A stretch of DNA of 8,750 bases from Shewanellaceae bacterium. GTDB taxonomy: Bacteria; Pseudomonadota; Gammaproteobacteria; Enterobacterales; Shewanellaceae. Each line of letters begins with the position of its first letter. Within the stretch, counting starts at the first letter, position 1. A program made the position numbers and the translations under genes. The stretch spans positions 1 through 8,750 of the forward strand of contig JADHND010000060.1 in NCBI GenBank assembly GCA_016779685.1, given 5' to 3'. Under the pieces are notes generated by a model. That model was not told the origin of the DNA, made no database searches, and saw nothing but the letters and a program-made list of their open reading frames with translations. Below are positions 5,753-8,750 of this stretch, in pieces.

Positions 5753-6442
5753 CTATCCTGTCACCCGGGCGCGTTCGATGTTAGCGCTTTCTCGGTTAGG
5801 CTGTCGCGCTTGAAACCTGCTATCAAGGGCATTTTTAGCGGCAATCAGCAAGGCCATCGCAAAAAACGCACCGGGGGGAAGAATAGCCAGCAAGAAGTTA
5901 TGTTCCATGGATAGCACGGTGATTGTCCAGCTGGTGGCGCTGTCGCCAAATAAAGCTTGAGCATTGCGGAGCAAGGTGCCATAGCCAGCGATTTCTCGCA
6001 GCGCCCCCAAACACACCAAGACCACGCCAAAGCCTAAGCTCATCATCAAGCCATCGGTCACGGCCAACAGCGGTGGTTGGCGTGAAGCAAAGCTTTCTGC
6101 TCGTCCGATGATCACACAGTTGGTCACAATCAAGGGTAAAAAGATGCCCAAAGCCCGATATAAATCGTGAGCATAGGCGTTCATTAACAGCTCGACGCTG
6201 CTGACGAGGGCGGAGATCAGCAGCACAAAAATGGCAATCCGAATGGTTTTGGGGATCAGATGGCGGGTGAGGCTGACGATGAGGTTAGAACTGACCAAAA
6301 CCGCCATGGTTGCCAGACCGAGTCCAAGTGCATTGACCACGGAATTGGTGACTGCCAACAAGGGACAAAGCCCAAGTAGTTGCACCAACCCGGGGTTGTT
6401 TTTCCATAAGCCGTCACGGCAAATTTTTTGATACGCATTCAT
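5753..6442 (-). CDS. rnfE: Rnf complex membrane subunit RnfE (RsxE)
   Basis: RnfE is an integral membrane subunit of the Rnf complex, which couples electron transfer between NADH and ferredoxin to ion movement. The 229 residues have about six membrane segments. Signatures are LWKNNPGLVQLLGLCPLLAV (12-31), GLGLAT, RALGIFLPLIVTNCVIIGRAE (96-116) and LLAILPPGAF. Cys26 and Cys109 sit in the paired half-helices that, together with the matching cysteines of RnfA, hold the intramembrane [2Fe-2S] cluster in known Rnf/Nqr structures. I chose the ATG because it gives the same N-terminal length as E. coli RsxE (11 residues before LWKNN). A GTG at 6449-6451, overlapping the rnfG stop as GTGA, would add three residues. 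Neither start has a strong Shine-Dalgarno, which suggests coupling to rnfG translation. Confidence 0.95.
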   Translation of the reverse strand: MNAYQKICRDGLWKNNPGLVQLLGLCPLLAVTNSVVNALGLGLATMAVLVSSNLIVSLTRHLIPKTIRIAIFVLLISALVSSVELLMNAYAHDLYRALGIFLPLIVTNCVIIGRAESFASRQPPLLAVTDGLMMSLGFGVVLVCLGALREIAGYGTLLRNAQALFGDSATSWTITVLSMEHNFLLAILPPGAFFAMALLIAAKNALDSRFQARQPNRESANIERARVTG

Positions 6443-6447
6443 AAGCT

Positions 6448-7068
6448 TCACTCACAGGGCGTCGTAACCGTATCCAAACGGCTCTGCTGTTGTTGTAAAA
6501 AAGCCATGGTGTTGCGAATGGCTTTGAGATAAGCACGAGGCGTGATGGTCGCCCCCGTAAATTGGTCGAACATACCGCCGTCTTTCTTCACGAACCAAGA
6601 GGAGAGATCGCTGCTGTCAAAGATGCGGTTGAGTTGTAAGACCCAGTTTGATTTATTGAGTTCTATGCCATCGCCCAGTCCAGGTGTTTCTTGGTGAGCG
6701 AGCGTACGCACCCCTAAGATTTGACCTTCAGGGGTGGCAGCCAGTAGGATATCGATGTCACCACTGTAGCCATCTGGCGCGGTGGTTTGAATGGCATAGG
6801 CCACGATGGTATCAGCTTGCTGCGCGATAAAAACCTGTTGTGGTCGTTGGCGGCCGAGTCGGGGATCTTGTACCCAATAGCAGCTTTTCAATAAGTTGTT
6901 GTCGTACAACGTGCGTGGCAAGACCTCGTCGAGGCGTTGTTGAATCACCTGTTGTTCTTGCCATGCAATTTGAGCTTTGGTTTGTTGATACAGCCAGCCG
7001 ACGATGGCAGCGCAAACAAACGCAAAGCTACCGAGAATCAAGCTGTTTTTGGTGAGGATGGACTTCAT
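6448..7068 (-). CDS. rnfG: Rnf complex flavoprotein subunit RnfG (RsxG)
   Basis: RnfG carries a covalently bound FMN and passes electrons on the periplasmic side of the Rnf complex. The 206 residues equal the length of E. coli RsxG. One membrane anchor (about 8-26, NSLILGSFAFVCAAIVGWL) is followed by a periplasmic FMN-binding domain. Its motifs are APDGYSGDI (98-105), HQETPGLGDGI (125-135) and the flavinylation motif FTGATIT (170-176), with the FMN-acceptor Thr at 174. The start is set by AAGG seven bases before the ATG. An in-frame ATG 39 bases upstream, inside rnfD, would add an unlikely 13-residue extension. The gene starts four bases after the rnfD stop. FMN attachment needs the transferase ApbE, which is not in this window. 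Confidence 0.95.
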   Translation of the reverse strand: MKSILTKNSLILGSFAFVCAAIVGWLYQQTKAQIAWQEQQVIQQRLDEVLPRTLYDNNLLKSCYWVQDPRLGRQRPQQVFIAQQADTIVAYAIQTTAPDGYSGDIDILLAATPEGQILGVRTLAHQETPGLGDGIELNKSNWVLQLNRIFDSSDLSSWFVKKDGGMFDQFTGATITPRAYLKAIRNTMAFLQQQQSRLDTVTTPCE

Positions 7069-7072
7069 GAGC

Positions 7073-8101
7073 TTACCTTGCATAGCCATAGGTGGTGGGA
7101 CGGACAAAATGGTCGATGAGCGGTACGCACAAATTGCCTAACAGTACAGCGAATGCCACCCCATCGGGATAACCGCCCAACGTCCGAATCAGAAAAATCA
7201 GGCAGCCCACAAGGCAGCCGAACAGGCAGCGGCCTTGCCAACTGCTGGCGGTGGATACCGGATCGGTGGCAATAAAAAACGCACCAAAAAAAGTGGCGCC
7301 TGACAGCGCATGAACCCAAGGGGTGATTGCGGTATCAGGTGCAATTAGAGCATGAATGCCGCTACAAAAGCTTAAGCTTATTAACACACAAGCAGGAATG
7401 TGCCATGCAGTGGCTTGGAGGCGCACCAACAACAATCCGGCCACCAAATAGGTCAGGTTCACCCAAGCCCAGCCATTGATGCCTTCAAAGAGAGGGCTTG
7501 CATAGGTTTGATCACGGCTGATGTGCATACCGGCATCGGTTTTGAGAGTGTCCAATGGAGTGGCCATGCTGATCCCATCATAACCTAACGGCAGTCCTTG
7601 CGGTTGCTCGAATAGAACGGCTTGGATTGCCTGTAGCAGCGTGTAGGGTGATTGCACGAGATCGGCTGGCAATGGCCATGCACTCATGATGGCAGGAAAC
7701 GACACCAAGAGCACGACATAACCGCACATGGCTGGATTAAACAGATTTTGTCCAAGGCCACCATAGACTTGTTTGGCGATCACAATGGCAAAGAAACTGC
7801 CGATACAGGCTATCCACCATGGCGCGTACGGGGGCAGGGATAAGCCTAGTAGCATGGCGCAGACCAAAGCCGTGTTGTCTTGCAAGGTTGGCACAATCGC
7901 CCGTTGGCGTAACTGTAAACATAGGGCTTCAAACAGCCAACAAAAGGCGATGCACAGCAACACTTGTAGGCAGCTACCCCAACCAAACCAATAGGTGAGT
8001 GGCAGTAAACCGAGTGCAGCGCATCCGCCGACTTTCAGCATAATTCGTTGGGTGCTGTCGCTGCGATGCATATGGGGTGACATAGTGGTATTGAGTTTCA
8101 T
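7073..8101 (-). CDS. rnfD: Rnf complex membrane flavoprotein subunit RnfD (RsxD)
   Basis: RnfD is a polytopic subunit with a covalent FMN and is thought to form part of the ion path, by homology to NqrB. The 342 residues include YGGLGQNLFNPAM (113-125) and the flavinylation motif GISMATPL (176-183) with acceptor Thr181. Later motifs are HALSGATFFGAFFIATDPVS (264-283) and FLIRTLGGYPDGVAFAVLLGN (303-323). About ten membrane segments are expected. The start overlaps the rnfC stop as ATGA and has only a weak upstream GAAG, which points to translational coupling. The initial tail (MKLNTTMSPHMHRSDSTQ) is poorly conserved, so one of the next Met codons could also be used. Confidence 0.95.
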   Translation of the reverse strand: MKLNTTMSPHMHRSDSTQRIMLKVGGCAALGLLPLTYWFGWGSCLQVLLCIAFCWLFEALCLQLRQRAIVPTLQDNTALVCAMLLGLSLPPYAPWWIACIGSFFAIVIAKQVYGGLGQNLFNPAMCGYVVLLVSFPAIMSAWPLPADLVQSPYTLLQAIQAVLFEQPQGLPLGYDGISMATPLDTLKTDAGMHISRDQTYASPLFEGINGWAWVNLTYLVAGLLLVRLQATAWHIPACVLISLSFCSGIHALIAPDTAITPWVHALSGATFFGAFFIATDPVSTASSWQGRCLFGCLVGCLIFLIRTLGGYPDGVAFAVLLGNLCVPLIDHFVRPTTYGYAR

Positions 8102-8750
8102 GAATCTTCATCTCTGGAGTTACGTTTTTGCTTTGCTTTGGCGCGTTCTAAAGCCGCCTGTAAGCGCTCGTTGCGATCAGGAGTAGCTGGCGGCACCGCC
8201 GCTTCGGTTGGCGCTGGACTTTTTTTAGCTTTGGCGCGAGCAATGGCTGCGGCAATCAAATCTTGTTGGGCGCTGGTGGTGGTGCGTTCTTTGTTGGAGC
8301 GTTCTTGTCGTTGGCGCCGAGCTTGTTTGGCGGCTTCGAGCCTGGCTTGACGCGCTTCGAATTTGTCTTTGGCGATTTTGGCTTGTTTGGCTTCTTGTTC
8401 GCTCTGTTGGATCTGGGCTTTTTCAACTCGATAGTATTGTACCAAGGGAATATTGGATGGACAGACATACGCACAGCAGCCACATTCAATGCAGTCAAAC
8501 AAATGATAATCCTTGGACTTTTGATGGTCACCTCCTTTGGCAAACCAATAGAGCTGTTGCGGTAGTAAGTTAGCCGGACAGGCATCGACGCAAGCGCTAC
8601 AGCGGATGCAATTCATTTCAGGGGCAGCGGCTTGGGCGGCTTGTGGCACCAAAATACAGTTGGTGGCTTTAACCACGGGGACGTCCAGTGCGGGCAAGGT
8701 GTAACCCATCATAGGGCCACCAATGATGATTTTTTGGTGCGCTTGGGGCT
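8098..8750 (-). CDS. rnfC: Rnf complex iron-sulfur subunit RnfC (RsxC), N-terminal part outside the window
   Basis: The C-terminal 216 residues are visible; the NADH/FMN-binding N-terminal part lies beyond the right edge. The fragment opens with the IIIGGPMMGYTLP motif. Two [4Fe-4S] ferredoxin motifs follow, each C-x2-C-x2-C-x3-C-P (fragment Cys 47/50/53/57 and 86/89/92/96). After these comes a charged Ala/Lys/Arg/Gln tail of about 110 residues. It contains two related units, DLIAAAIARAKAKK and RLQAALERAKAKQK, of the kind repeated many times in the long tail of E. coli RsxC. The tail here is short. The frame is open through the window edge, so ATG codons near 8712 are internal. RnfC accepts electrons from NADH at the cytoplasmic face. 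rnfA and rnfB are expected upstream, outside the window. Confidence 0.96.
   Translation of the reverse strand, partial: PQAHQKIIIGGPMMGYTLPALDVPVVKATNCILVPQAAQAAAPEMNCIRCSACVDACPANLLPQQLYWFAKGGDHQKSKDYHLFDCIECGCCAYVCPSNIPLVQYYRVEKAQIQQSEQEAKQAKIAKDKFEARQARLEAAKQARRQRQERSNKERTTTSAQQDLIAAAIARAKAKKSPAPTEAAVPPATPDRNERLQAALERAKAKQKRNSRDEDS

Noticed and set aside
7029..7107. Longer RnfG beginning 13 residues upstream inside rnfD
   Set aside because: The ATG at 7068 has a proper ribosome binding site and gives exactly the E. coli RsxG length with the membrane anchor at the N-terminus.
8263..8565. Plus-strand open frame of 100 codons with hydrophobic, Phe/Gly/Leu-rich product
   Set aside because: It is the antisense of the Lys/Ala/Gln-rich RnfC tail, whose codon composition creates such a frame.

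Overview
The window looks like chromosomal DNA of a gammaproteobacterium of moderate GC content. Two things suggest this: an rnfC-rnfD-rnfG-rnfE-nth block in the order known from the E. coli rsx operon, and a DUF3413/YejM (PbgA)-type inner-membrane protein, a family known from Gram-negative gammaproteobacteria. I cannot assign a genus. There is no sign of phage, insertion sequence, CRISPR, tRNA or rRNA.

Left part (1-3178): a YejM-like gene runs leftward and leaves the window, so its C-terminal end is missing. It diverges from a rightward pair across an AT-rich gap of about 170 bases. The first gene of the pair encodes a fusion of two degenerate pterin-synthase (QueD/PTPS) domains. The second, overlapping it by 8 bases, encodes a secreted M23-type peptidase with an Ig-like N-terminal region.

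Middle part (3179-4195): a good sigma70-type promoter precedes two closely spaced genes I cannot assign to a known family. One encodes a single-pass membrane protein with a periplasmic coiled coil and a small beta-rich end. The other encodes a 101-residue, very lysine-rich protein built from four imperfect repeats of 22-23 residues.

Right part (4199-8750, all leftward): rnfC (N-terminal part missing), rnfD, rnfG, rnfE, nth and folD are packed with gaps or overlaps of six bases or fewer, which implies one transcript. RnfC, D, G and E belong to the Rnf ion-pumping NADH/ferredoxin oxidoreductase, whose E. coli version (Rsx) keeps SoxR reduced. Nth is endonuclease III. FolD is the bifunctional methylene-tetrahydrofolate dehydrogenase/cyclohydrolase. 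A rho-independent terminator for this transcript lies beyond folD, inside the coding sequence of the oppositely oriented lysine-rich gene.

Most of the window is ordinary housekeeping sequence. The points most worth a second look are the split of active-site residues between the two pterin-synthase domains, the altered active site of the YejM-like protein, the unassigned membrane-protein/lysine-repeat pair, and the terminator embedded in an opposing coding sequence.
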